From CAWCWK01 sp963842125 (GTDB taxonomy: Bacteria; Pseudomonadota; Alphaproteobacteria; Rhizobiales; CAWCWK01): a DNA stretch of 64,000 nt. Made by a program: the position numbers and the translations under genes. Numbering within the stretch: the stretch's first letter is position 1; each line of letters starts with the position of its first letter. Below the pieces are notes generated by a model. The model ran no database searches and had not been told where the DNA came from. It saw only the letters and a program-made list of their open reading frames with translations. Shown here piece after piece: positions 28,124-36,295 of the stretch. The stretch spans positions 558,001 through 622,000 of the forward strand of contig CAWJFE010000001.1 of assembly GCA_963842125.1 (NCBI GenBank). The letters are read 5' to 3'.

Positions 28124-29459
28124 ATGCGTTTGGTGATGGTTGGGTCGGGCTATGTGGGTCTGGTCTCGGGGGCGTGCCTGTCGGATTTCGGGCACGACGT
28201 GATCTGCGTCGACAAGGACGCGGACAAGATCGCGGGCCTGCGGGCGGGGCGCATTCCGATCTATGAGCCGGGGCTGGAGGCGCTCGTGGCGGCCAATGCC
28301 GAGGCGGGCCGGCTGACCTTCTCCACCGATCTGGCGGGCGCGGTGGCGGGCGCGGACGCGATCTTCATCGGGGTCGGCACGCCGTCCCGGCGCGGCGATG
28401 GCTTCGCCGACCTCACTTACGTCTACGCCGCCGCCGAGGAGATCGCGCACGCGCTGACCGGCCCGGCGGTCATCGTCACGAAGTCGACGGTGCCCGTCGG
28501 CACGGGCGACGAGGTCGAGCGGCGGGTGCGCGCGATCCGGCCCGAACTCGACGTGGCGGTCGTCTCCAACCCCGAGTTCCTGCGCGAGGGCTCCGCGATC
28601 GAGGACTTCAAGCGCCCGGACAGGGTGGTGGTGGGCACCGAAGATCCGGGCGCGCAGGAAGCGATGCGCGAGGTCTACCGCCCGCTCTCGCTCAACGAGA
28701 CGCCAATTGTCTTCACCGCACGGCGCACGTCCGAGCTGATCAAATATGCCGGCAACGCCTTCCTGGCCATGAAGATCACGTTCATCAACGAGATGGCGGA
28801 CCTGGCCGAGAGCCGTGGGCGCGGACGTGAAGGACGTGGCGCGCGGCATCGGGCTCGACAAGCGCATCGGAGCGAAGTTCCTTCATGCGGGTCCGGGCTA
28901 TGGCGGCTCGTGCTTCCCGAAGGACACGGTCGCGCTCATCCGCACGGCCGAGCAAGCGGGCGCGCCGTCGCGCCTGATCGAGACGGTGGTCCAGGTCAAC
29001 GATGCCCGGAAGCGCGCCATGGCGCGGCGCATCATCGAGGCCTGCGGCGGGGACGTACGGGGCCGCCGCATCGCGATCCTCGGCCTCACCTTCAAGCCCA
29101 ATACCGACGACATGCGCGAGGCGCCGAGCCTCGCGATCGTGCCGGCGCTGGAGGATGCGGGCGCCGCCATCGTCGCCTTCGACCCCGAAGGCATGGACGA
29201 GGCGCGAGGCCTGCTGCCCGGCATCGCCTATGCCGAGGACGAATATGCCTGCGCTGAGGGCGCGGACGCGGTGGTGATCCTGACCGAATGGAACCGCTTC
29301 CGCGCGCTCGACCTTGGCCGGCTGAAGGGCACGATGCGGGGGGATGCGTTCGTCGATTTGCGCAACGTCTACTCGGCCGAGATCGCCGAGCGGCACGGGT
29401 TCCGATACGCCGGAATCGGCCAGGGCTCAAGGCGAACGGGACCGGTGCCCAACGAGTAG
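28124..29459 (+). pseudogene. ugd: UDP-glucose 6-dehydrogenase, broken by a one-base insertion
   Basis: The gene encodes a UDP-glucose/GDP-mannose dehydrogenase, which makes UDP-glucuronate for polysaccharides. The first frame runs from ATG 28124 (MRLVMVGSGYVGLVSGACL) to INEMADLAES. The second continues from about 28815 with VGADVKDVARGIGLDKRIG and the catalytic Cys motif GGSCFPKD, ending at 29459. Family members read ESVGADVKD across the joint, so one extra C at 28813-28814 (AGCCGTGGG instead of AGCGTGGG) explains the shift. Without it the protein would be 444 residues, normal length, with no other damage. A sequencing error or very recent inactivation are both possible. The upstream fragment lacks the catalytic Cys. 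Confidence 0.88.
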
Positions 29460-29536
29460 CCGCCCCGCCACCTATCGCGCCCCCCCCTTCTCCCCGAAGG
29501 GAGAGGGGGGGTCGCGCTGGACGGCATCACTTGTCG

Positions 29537-29644
29537 CTAGAGCCGTTCCAGCGGCGATGCGATAGCACCGCCGCGTAAGGAACCGCGAAAACACAATGCG
29601 TTAGAGCGCGTTCGGTGAATGGATAGGAACCGGACGCGCTCTAG
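29537..29644 (-). repeat. CTAG-bounded dispersed repeat, full copy
   Basis: A 108-base element with CTAG at both ends lies between ugd and flhB. It contains a 14-bp near-perfect hairpin (AGAGCGCGTTCGGT with ACCGGACGCGCTCT) and a second hairpin related to GCGGTGC/GCACCGC. It is the inverse of the copy at 59571-59676. Its right CTAG contains the flhB stop codon (29641-29643). Confidence 0.9.
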
Positions 29645-30711
29645 TGCAGCGTCTTCCGCTTCAGCCGCATCACGTAGCCGATCACCTGGGCGACGGCCTT
29701 GTAGTGCTCGGGCGGGATTTCCTGGTCGAGTTCGGCGGTGGCGTGGAGGGCGCGGGCGAGCGGGCGGTTCTCGACGCGGGGGATGTCGTGCGCCTCGGCG
29801 ACCTGGCGGATGCGCAGCGCGACCTCGTCGGTGCCCTTGGCGAGGCAGATCGGTGCCGGCATGCCGGGCTCGTAGCGCAGCGCGACCGCATAATGGGTCG
29901 GGTTGGTGATCACGACGCTGGCCTGCGGCACGGCCGCCATCATCCGGCGCGAGGCGCGCTGCATGCGGATCTGGCGGATCTTGGCCTTGATGTGGGGGTC
30001 GCCCTCCATCTGCTTGTGCTCGTCCTTGAGCTCCTTCATCGTCATCTTCTGCTTCTTGAACCACTTGTGGCGCTGGTAGGCGAGGTCGGCGGCGGCGACG
30101 AGCGTGAGGATGGCGAGGGTCGCGGAGAAGAGGAGGATCACGTCCCACCAGATCAGCTCCATGACGCCGCCAAAGCTCATCGTCATCGCGTTCTCGAGCT
30201 TGTCGCGATGGGGCCAGACGACGAGCGCCATGATGACCGACACGATGACGAGCTTGGCCAGGCCCTTGAGGAAGTTGACGATCGCCTCGCCGCCGAACAT
30301 CCGCTTGAGACCAGACATCGGCGAGATCTTCGAGAGTTTGGGCTTGATGCTCTCGAAGGACCAGACGAGCTTGTGCTGGATGAGATTGCCGATGGCGGCG
30401 AAGACGGCGACGATGAGGACGAGCGGCGCCGCGGCGACGAGCGCCATGCCGCCAAGCTCCGTCCCGACATGCATGAGGTTCGCCCCGTCGATCGGCACGT
30501 CGTGGACCTGGCCGAGAAAGGCGCCGAGGACGTCGCTCAGTTTGAGCGCCACCGGCCCGCCCATCGAGAAGAGCGCGACCATCGACCCCATCAGCACGAA
30601 CCAGGTGTTGACCTCCTGGCTTTTGGGCACGTCGCCCTTCTTGTGGGCTTCGTCGAGCTTGTGTTGGGAGGGGTCCTCGGTCTTCTCGGATTCATCCGGC
30701 TGGTCGGACAT
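29641..30711 (-). CDS. flhB: Flagellar type III export switch protein FlhB
   Basis: A 356-residue export-gate protein with four hydrophobic segments in the first two thirds and the cytoplasmic FlhB-C domain. The autocleavage motif NPTH is present in SVVITNPTHYAVALRY. FlhB controls the change from rod/hook to filament substrates. ATG at 30711 has AAGGGAA upstream and follows fliR by 12 bases. The TAG stop lies inside the intergenic repeat. Confidence 0.97.
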   Translation of the reverse strand: MSDQPDESEKTEDPSQHKLDEAHKKGDVPKSQEVNTWFVLMGSMVALFSMGGPVALKLSDVLGAFLGQVHDVPIDGANLMHVGTELGGMALVAAAPLVLIVAVFAAIGNLIQHKLVWSFESIKPKLSKISPMSGLKRMFGGEAIVNFLKGLAKLVIVSVIMALVVWPHRDKLENAMTMSFGGVMELIWWDVILLFSATLAILTLVAAADLAYQRHKWFKKQKMTMKELKDEHKQMEGDPHIKAKIRQIRMQRASRRMMAAVPQASVVITNPTHYAVALRYEPGMPAPICLAKGTDEVALRIRQVAEAHDIPRVENRPLARALHATAELDQEIPPEHYKAVAQVIGYVMRLKRKTLH

Positions 30712-30723
30712 GTCGGCGTTCCC

Positions 30724-31509
30724 TTAAGGAGCGAGGAAGAGGACGGAGACCTCTTCCAGGTGTTCGAGGAAGACGAGCATGCCGACGCCGAGCATCGGCA
30801 CCAGGAGCGTGGTGCCGAGGAGGATGTTGGCCGGCATGGCGAGGAAGAAGATCTGCACCTGCGGCATCAGCTTGGAGAGGATGCCGAGGCCCGCGTAGAA
30901 GAGGAGCCCGAAGACGATGAAGGGCGCCGCGATCTGCGCGCCGACGCGGAAGGCGTCGCCGATCACCTTGACCGCCATCTCGGCCGTGTCGCCCGCCGGC
31001 AGGGCCTCGCCGGGCGGAAAGAGCGTGTAGCTGTCGTAGAGCCCGCGCAGGAAGAGATGGTGGAGATCGGTCACGAAGATGAGCGTGACGCCGATCATGG
31101 TGAGGAAGGAGGCGATGATGGCGCCCTGGATGCCCTGCGTCGGGTCGGCCGTCTGGGCGAAGCCGAGACCGAACTGCGTCGCCATCGTCGCGCCGGCCAG
31201 GTTGAGCGCCGAGAGGACGATCCGGCCCGTCAGCCCGATGAAGAGCCCGATCAGGATCTCGATGAGAAGCGTGCGCACGATCGGCTCCAGCGAGCCCCGC
31301 TCGAGATCGGCGCGCAGCATCTCGTAGGCCTCCGACGAGCGCGGGTAGAGAACGAGAACGAGCGCGAAGGCTATGCCGATCTTGATCCGCGACGGGATCG
31401 CCTTCTCGCCCAGCGCCGGCATCGCCATGAGCATCGCGCTCACCCGCGTCAGCGTCAGCATGAACGTCACGGCCACGAAGGGCAGCATGTCGAGGGTGAT
31501 CGTGTTCAC
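30724..31509 (-). CDS. fliR: Flagellar export apparatus protein FliR
   Basis: A 261-residue membrane protein of the flagellar type III export gate, with about six hydrophobic segments. Family features are TFMLTLTRVSAMLMAMPALGE near the N-terminus, LIEILIGLFIGLTGRIVL and ATQFGLGFAQTADP. The start is GTG at 31509; ATG at 31488 is possible. It lies between fliQ (159-base gap containing a hairpin) and flhB (12-base gap). Confidence 0.95.
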   Translation of the reverse strand: MNTITLDMLPFVAVTFMLTLTRVSAMLMAMPALGEKAIPSRIKIGIAFALVLVLYPRSSEAYEMLRADLERGSLEPIVRTLLIEILIGLFIGLTGRIVLSALNLAGATMATQFGLGFAQTADPTQGIQGAIIASFLTMIGVTLIFVTDLHHLFLRGLYDSYTLFPPGEALPAGDTAEMAVKVIGDAFRVGAQIAAPFIVFGLLFYAGLGILSKLMPQVQIFFLAMPANILLGTTLLVPMLGVGMLVFLEHLEEVSVLFLAP

Positions 31510-31615
31510 GAGGCGGGGCGCTGCCTTTCTGGGAGCGTTCGGGCCGGCGCCTTCTGGCGCGGGGTCATCGTCGGGGACGATCGATCGGTAGGGCGGTGTT
31601 CGGGACGAAAGGAAC

Positions 31616-31636
31616 GCGGGGCCTCGTGGGCCCCGC
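31616..31636 (-). other. Stem-loop between fliQ and fliR
   Basis: A perfect 8-bp GC stem (GCGGGGCC with GGCCCCGC) with a 5-base loop lies in the unusually wide fliQ-fliR gap. There is no T-run, so it looks more like an mRNA processing or stability element than a terminator. Confidence 0.55.
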
Positions 31637-31668
31637 GCGAGGCGGTGCGTCCGGAGCGGACCCGGCGG

Positions 31669-31935
31669 CTAGCTGATATTGATGATCTGGTCCGCGATCC
31701 GGTCCATGTATCCGCTGATCGCCCGGCCCATGAAGGGCAGCGTGACGATGAGCGCGACGAACATGGCCAGGATCTTCGGTACGAAGGCCAGCGTCATCTC
31801 CTGGATCTGGGTGAGCGCCTGGAAGAGCGCGATCACGAGGCCGACGCCAAGGCCGACCATCATGATGGGCGCGGCCATGACGAGCATGGTCGTGACGGCG
31901 TCGCGGCCGATGTCGAGAACCTCGGGGCCGGTCAT
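31669..31935 (-). CDS. fliQ: Flagellar export apparatus protein FliQ
   Basis: An 88-residue protein with two transmembrane hairpins. Characteristic text is MLVMAAPIMMVGLGVGLVIA followed by LFQALTQIQEMTLAFVPKI, the standard FliQ core. It forms part of the FliPQR export gate. No good Shine-Dalgarno is seen before ATG 31935, so translation may depend on the upstream message. Confidence 0.95.
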   Translation of the reverse strand: MTGPEVLDIGRDAVTTMLVMAAPIMMVGLGVGLVIALFQALTQIQEMTLAFVPKILAMFVALIVTLPFMGRAISGYMDRIADQIINIS

Positions 31936-32073
31936 CGCACGAACACCGCGCGCGAGGATTCGGATGGCGACGTGATCAGCACGAGAAGCATCTGTCTGGT
32001 CCCTTCTGGGAGCGAGGGTGGCGCGCCGCCCGGGCCGGCGCGCTCAAGGCCTTCGGGCAGGCGAGGCTGGTGG

Positions 32074-32394
32074 TTAGACCGGCATCCGCATGATTTCCTC
32101 ATAGGCCGCGATCACCTTGTCGCGCAGCGTGACCATGGTCTCGAAGGCGACCTCGGTCTCGGCAACGGCGGTTACGACGTCGACGACGTCGGCCTTGCCC
32201 GTCAGCATGTCGGAAGTCTTCATCTCGGAGACCTTGCCGGTCGCGATCGTGTCCTGGATGGCTTCCTTGACCATGCCGCCAAAGCCCGACAGCGCGTCGG
32301 TCTTGATGCCCTTTGCGGCACCCTGGATGGATTCGGCGATGCCGGAGACGCCGGCATAGGATGAGGCGGCCTTGGCCGCGGCTGCGATATTCAT
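32074..32394 (-). CDS. fliE: Flagellar hook-basal body protein FliE
   Basis: A 106-residue MS-ring to rod junction protein. The C-terminal region ETEVAFETMVTLRDKVIAAYEEIMRMPV is the conserved FliE signature. ATG at 32394 has GGGAG seven bases upstream. It lies in the order flgB-flgC-fliE-fliQ typical of alphaproteobacteria. Confidence 0.95.
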   Translation of the reverse strand: MNIAAAAKAASSYAGVSGIAESIQGAAKGIKTDALSGFGGMVKEAIQDTIATGKVSEMKTSDMLTGKADVVDVVTAVAETEVAFETMVTLRDKVIAAYEEIMRMPV

Positions 32395-32479
32395 GGGAGG
32401 TCTCCCGTTCTGGAAAGGTGCTGTCTGGACCCGAGACCAGCGAGGCGATCACCGGCGATACGCGCCGGCAGGAAATCTA

Positions 32480-32890
32480 TCAGGCGCGCAGCACGTCGAG
32501 CGTCTGCCCGATCATGCGGCGGCTGGCGGTGATGACGTTGAGGTTGGCCTCGTAGGAGCGCTGCGCCTCGCGCATGTCCATGGCCTCCACGAGCCCGTCG
32601 ACATTGGGCGTCTTGACGTAGCCATTGGCGTCGGCGGCCGGATGGCCGGGGTCGAGCTTGAGCTTGAACTCCGACATGTCGTCCTTGATCCGGTCGAGCT
32701 CGACGACCTTGGCGCCCAGTTCGCGGTCCATCTGGGCCTCGAAGGAGACGATGCGGCGGCGATAGGGGTCGGCGCCCGGCGTCTGGCCGACCGAATCCTT
32801 GTTGGCCAGGTTCTCGGCCACGACCCGCATGCGGCCCGACTGGGCGCGCAGACCGGTGGCGGCGACGAAGATGGAGCGCATCAGGTCCAA
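32480..32890 (-). CDS. flgC: Flagellar basal-body rod protein FlgC
   Basis: A 136-residue proximal rod protein. N-terminal rod signature SIFVAATGLRAQSGRMRVVAENLAN and C-terminal EAMDMREAQRSYEANLNVI are clear. The TTG at 32890 is favoured as start because AGGAG lies eight bases before it and the first residues (MDLMRSIF) fit the family. ATG at 32881 would be too far from that site. Confidence 0.95.
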   Translation of the reverse strand: MDLMRSIFVAATGLRAQSGRMRVVAENLANKDSVGQTPGADPYRRRIVSFEAQMDRELGAKVVELDRIKDDMSEFKLKLDPGHPAADANGYVKTPNVDGLVEAMDMREAQRSYEANLNVITASRRMIGQTLDVLRA

Positions 32891-32952
32891 GGTTCAGACT
32901 CCTACAGTACAAAAGGCGTGGCGCGAGGCGGCACGCGAATGGGAGGACGGCG

Positions 32953-33354
32953 CTAACGGCGCCCGATCGAGGTCTTCATGAGGCCGAGCGCGCGCTTGTA
33001 GACGAGGCTGGCCGCTTCGAAATCCATCTGGTTGCCGGTCACCTTCATCATCTCCTCCTCCAGCACGACGGCGTTGCCGCGCGGGCGAACCTCGAAATCG
33101 TCCTGTCGCTCGGGGCGGTTGGACATCGAGACGGGGCGGGTGGTGATGTGGGCCGAATGGGTGCGATCGGGCACGATGGACCGAGTCTGCGCCGCACTCA
33201 TCAGCTTGCGGAAATTGGCCGGGGCGAGATCGCGCGCCTCGTAGCCGACGGTGTCGGCATTGGCGACGTTCTCGGCCAGCAACGACTGGCGCGACTGGTG
33301 CCAACCCATCTTGGAGCGGACCATCTGGAAATAGGGCATATCGGTGACCGGCAT
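32953..33354 (-). CDS. flgB: Flagellar basal-body rod protein FlgB
   Basis: A 133-residue rod protein. Signature segments are HQSRQSLLAENVANADTVGYEARDLAPANF near the N-terminus and a C-terminal helix with GNQMDFEAASLVYKRALGL. ATG at 33354 has AAGGGAG seven bases upstream, preferred over longer in-frame starts. It is first in the flgB-flgC-fliE-fliQ-fliR-flhB unit. Confidence 0.94.
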   Translation of the reverse strand: MPVTDMPYFQMVRSKMGWHQSRQSLLAENVANADTVGYEARDLAPANFRKLMSAAQTRSIVPDRTHSAHITTRPVSMSNRPERQDDFEVRPRGNAVVLEEEMMKVTGNQMDFEAASLVYKRALGLMKTSIGRR

Positions 33355-33452
33355 CCCTGGCTCCCTTCTCGACCCCTGCGGGGCTGGTTCGCGCCCCATG
33401 GGGCTACTCGGTTGTCGGACCTCGCGGTCCATCGCTCTGCGCACAATGGGTC

Positions 33453-33476
33453 GTTAAGGTAAACGGCGCGTTAAGG
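33453..33476. promoter_or_regulatory. Direct pair of GTTAAGG sites upstream of flgB
   Basis: GTTAAGG at 33453-33459 recurs at 33470-33476, 17 bases start to start, about 100 bases before the flgB start codon. The TTAA cores recall half-sites of CtrA-type regulators, but the spacing differs from the known TTAA-N7-TTAA. Confidence 0.4.
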
Positions 33477-33685
33477 ACGGCGCTCGGCGTCTCGCGCCAG
33501 GACGGCGCCCGACGTGGCTTCCGGTGCCATCGCGTCGACCGCCGGTCAGAATGGGGCGCTTCGCCGGAGGGGCCCCAAAGGCCGAGACCTACGCTACGCC
33601 CGCCCGCCCGCTGCGACCGCCGTCGCGCGCCACCCTTTGTCCACTGCCGATCCCGCTTGGCGGCGTGACGCCGGCGCGATCCGGG

Positions 33686-33745
33686 CGTTAACGTTCTCTT
33701 TGCCCGCGTTAACGCCCTGTTAGGGTCCTTTAGGCAAATTTTGCC
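33686..33745. promoter_or_regulatory. Flagellar regulatory module: paired CGTTAACG plus GGCA dyad
   Basis: The palindrome CGTTAACG occurs at 33686-33693 and 33707-33714 (21 bases start to start), followed at 33733-33745 by GGCAAATTTTGCC and GGG. A closely matching module sits before fliL at 43375-43428. A CtrA-like TTAA-N7-TTAG (33709-33723) overlaps the second site. The fliO start codon is 140 bases to the right and flgB about 330 to the left. Confidence 0.6.
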
Positions 33746-33853
33746 GGGTCATGATCAGGGCATGCGCAGGGCGCAGGGATACGTGATTCAGTTCGGGACA
33801 GGCCGGCGGCACCGCTGCCATCCGGCGCCCGGGCATCTGACAAGGGGGACGAC

Positions 33854-35467
33854 ATGGACGCACTCTTCGCCGCGATAGGGTTGGCCGATGCCGGCCTCTT
33901 CGTTCGGGCCGTCGTCGCCTTTCTCATCTGTCTGGCGCTCTTGGCCCTCGTCTTCCTGGCGCTCGGCTGGGTGTCGGGCCGCTCGCCGCTGCCGAGTGGC
34001 CGAGGCGGCGGGCGCCAGCCGCGCCTCGGTGTCATCGAGGAGACGAGCGTCGACGCCAAGCGCCGGCTCATCCTCATCCGGCGCGACAATGCCGAGCATC
34101 TCATCCTGACCGGCGGGCCGAACGATCTCGTCGTCGAGGGACCGATCCTGCGCGGCGCCGCCAAGCCCCGCCCGGAGGCGCAGCGCCGCGCCAACACGAA
34201 CGTCGCCAGCGCCGCGACGCGTCCGGCCGCCGCCGGCGCGGCGGAGCGGGCGGCTCAGGCGAGCGCCGCCGACGCGGCCAGCAAGGCCCGCGCGGAGCCC
34301 GCAAGCGCCGATCCCGGCGATGGTCCGAGTGGCGATCCCAGTAGCGATCCCTTCGCCGCCGCCCGAGCCCGGGCCGATCAGCCCGAACCGAACGACGCCC
34401 CCGCCGCTTCCGCCCCCGCCGCACCCGCGCCCAAACCGGCCGCACCGCCGCCGGTACAGACGCAGCGCGCCCCAGTCGAGCACAGCAGGACCGATCGGTC
34501 GGACGCGGCCCTGGCGGACGCTTTCGCGCGCGATCTCGAAGCCGACCTTCAGGGCGACCCGCTGCGGGCCGATATCGAGGCGCGCGTCGAGGCCGACCTC
34601 AGGTCGGAGCCATTGGAACTGACGCCCGAAGCCTTGAACGACGAGACGCGCATCCCGGATCGTGCGCCGGCCGCGCCGATGCCCTTTCCCACCGGCGCCA
34701 TTCCCACGCCCAGACCCGCGGCACCCGAGACCGCGGCACCCGAGACCGCAGCAGCCGAGACCTCGACCCCGACCACACCCGATCCGATCGAGACGCGCGA
34801 GCCCTTCGACATCGACGCGATCACCGGGCCGCGTCGGCGCGGACAGGTCCCGCTCGACGACGAACCGACGCCCGAACTGCCCCGTTTCCTCAGGGGCGGC
34901 CGGAACACCGACGCTCCGTCGCAGGCCATGGCCCCGTCGACGACACCGGAGCCTGCCAGCCGCGTCGCGAGTGATCCCGCCGCGCCGACGCAGCTCTCGC
35001 CCCGGACGGTTCTCGGCGTGCCGAGCGAAACCGAGCGGCCGGTCGAGCCGCAGCGAGACCTCCGGGACGACGAAGCCGACGAGCGTCCGTCCTTCGCCGA
35101 TGTCTCCGGCGCCGGTCTCCCCGAAAGCGATCTCGGCGACGACCACGGCACGGCCCCGCAGGAGGCGGCCGAAGCCAACTCGCCTCCCCATTCCACCGGC
35201 AACGACACGCCCGCGCGCCCGTTCGATGCCCTCTACCGGGCCCGCGAAGGGTTGGCGCAGGGCGCGCGGGAGGATGCGACCGGGAGCGCCGCGGAGCCGG
35301 CGGCCGCTCCGAAGCCCGCGCCGTCCCCCGCACACGATGACGAGCCCGGACCACCCGCCACGGCGACGCCGCCCGGCGCATCCGACATGCGCAGCCTGGA
35401 GCAGCAGATGGAAAACCTCCTCCGGGAGCTGACGACACGCGGCAAGTCCGATGGAGAGAAGACGTGA
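33854..35467 (+). CDS. fliO: FliO-like flagellar export protein with long disordered C-terminal tail
   Basis: One transmembrane segment (about 15-40) is followed by a compact FliO/MopB-like domain (RLGVIEETSVDAKRRLILIRRDNAEHLILTGG, about 57-100). The remaining 430 residues are Ala/Pro/Asp/Glu-rich with no fold evident, ending in a short amphipathic helix (MRSLEQQMENLLREL). Ordinary FliO is about 90-150 residues, so the tail is exceptional. The stop overlaps the fliP start region (TGATG), which supports the FliO identification. FliO helps assemble the FliP ring. Confidence 0.78.
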   Translation: MDALFAAIGLADAGLFVRAVVAFLICLALLALVFLALGWVSGRSPLPSGRGGGRQPRLGVIEETSVDAKRRLILIRRDNAEHLILTGGPNDLVVEGPILRGAAKPRPEAQRRANTNVASAATRPAAAGAAERAAQASAADAASKARAEPASADPGDGPSGDPSSDPFAAARARADQPEPNDAPAASAPAAPAPKPAAPPPVQTQRAPVEHSRTDRSDAALADAFARDLEADLQGDPLRADIEARVEADLRSEPLELTPEALNDETRIPDRAPAAPMPFPTGAIPTPRPAAPETAAPETAAAETSTPTTPDPIETREPFDIDAITGPRRRGQVPLDDEPTPELPRFLRGGRNTDAPSQAMAPSTTPEPASRVASDPAAPTQLSPRTVLGVPSETERPVEPQRDLRDDEADERPSFADVSGAGLPESDLGDDHGTAPQEAAEANSPPHSTGNDTPARPFDALYRAREGLAQGAREDATGSAAEPAAAPKPAPSPAHDDEPGPPATATPPGASDMRSLEQQMENLLRELTTRGKSDGEKT

Positions 35468-36258
35468 TGACCGCTTCGTCGCCCTATCAGACGTCCGCCC
35501 TGCCCCACCGCCGCGCGCAGGCCCGCATCGGCTCCTGGCTCCTCGCCCTCGCCACCCTCGTCATCGCGCTCGCGCTGCCCGGCACGGCGCACGCGCAGGC
35601 GCTCACCATCGGACTCGGCGAGGACCTCGGGCTGACCGAACGGGCGATCCAGCTCGTCGCGCTCGTCACGATCCTCAGCCTCGCGCCGTCGATCCTCATC
35701 ATGGTGACGTCCTTCACCCGGATCGTCGTGGTGCTCTCGATCCTGCGCACCGCGCTCGGCACGCAGACCGCGCCGCCCAACACCGTCATCATGGCGCTCG
35801 CGCTCTTCCTGACGGGCTTCGTGATGGCCCCCACCATGCAGACGGTCTACGACGAGAGCGTGCGCCCGCTCGTCGAGGGCTCGATCGAGATGGAGCAGGC
35901 GATCGAGCGCGGCATCCGGCCCGTCCACGCCTTCATGCGCGAGCATGTGCGCGACAAGGATCTCGAACTCTTCATGGACATGGCCCGCGAGGAGGCGCCC
36001 GTCCTCGCCGAGGACATCAGCCTGCGCACGCTCGTGCCGGCCTTCATGATCTCGGAGCTGCGCCGCGCCTTCGAGATCGGCTTCCTACTCTTCGTGCCCT
36101 TCCTGATCATCGACCTCGTCGTCGCGTCGGTCCTGATGTCGATGGGCATGATGATGCTGCCGCCGGTGATCATCTCGCTGCCATTCAAGCTGATCTTCTT
36201 CGTCCTCGTCGACGGATGGGGCCTCGTCGCGGGCAGTCTGGTGCAGAGTTTCGGGTGA
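35467..36258 (+). CDS. fliP: Flagellar export apparatus protein FliP
   Basis: A 263-residue export-gate core protein. A cleavable signal peptide (LALPGTAHA) is followed by the four membrane segments. The motifs ILIMVTSFTRIVVVLSILRTALGTQTAPPN and MISELRRAFEIGFLLFVPFLIIDLVVAS are diagnostic. ATG at 35467 overlaps the fliO stop; GTG at 35464 is the alternative. It converges with the large TPR gene. Confidence 0.97.
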   Translation: MTASSPYQTSALPHRRAQARIGSWLLALATLVIALALPGTAHAQALTIGLGEDLGLTERAIQLVALVTILSLAPSILIMVTSFTRIVVVLSILRTALGTQTAPPNTVIMALALFLTGFVMAPTMQTVYDESVRPLVEGSIEMEQAIERGIRPVHAFMREHVRDKDLELFMDMAREEAPVLAEDISLRTLVPAFMISELRRAFEIGFLLFVPFLIIDLVVASVLMSMGMMMLPPVIISLPFKLIFFVLVDGWGLVAGSLVQSFG

Positions 36259-36295
36259 GGCCCGGCGCCGGCCCCAGCGCCAGGCGACGACGGCC

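Larger units (their letters stand above)
33355..33853. other. Divergent flagellar intergenic region (flgB / fliO)
   Basis: A 499-base gap without a supportable gene. It holds a pair of GTTAAGG sites near flgB (33453-33476) and, nearer fliO, the paired CGTTAACG sites and a GGCA-N5-TGCC dyad (33686-33745). A short open frame at 33514-33723 has no protein-like features. Confidence 0.7.

Noticed and set aside
33733..33745. Sigma-54 promoter at the GGCA...TGCC dyad
   Set aside because: The GG to GC distance is eight bases, not the required ten, and the element is a symmetrical dyad.
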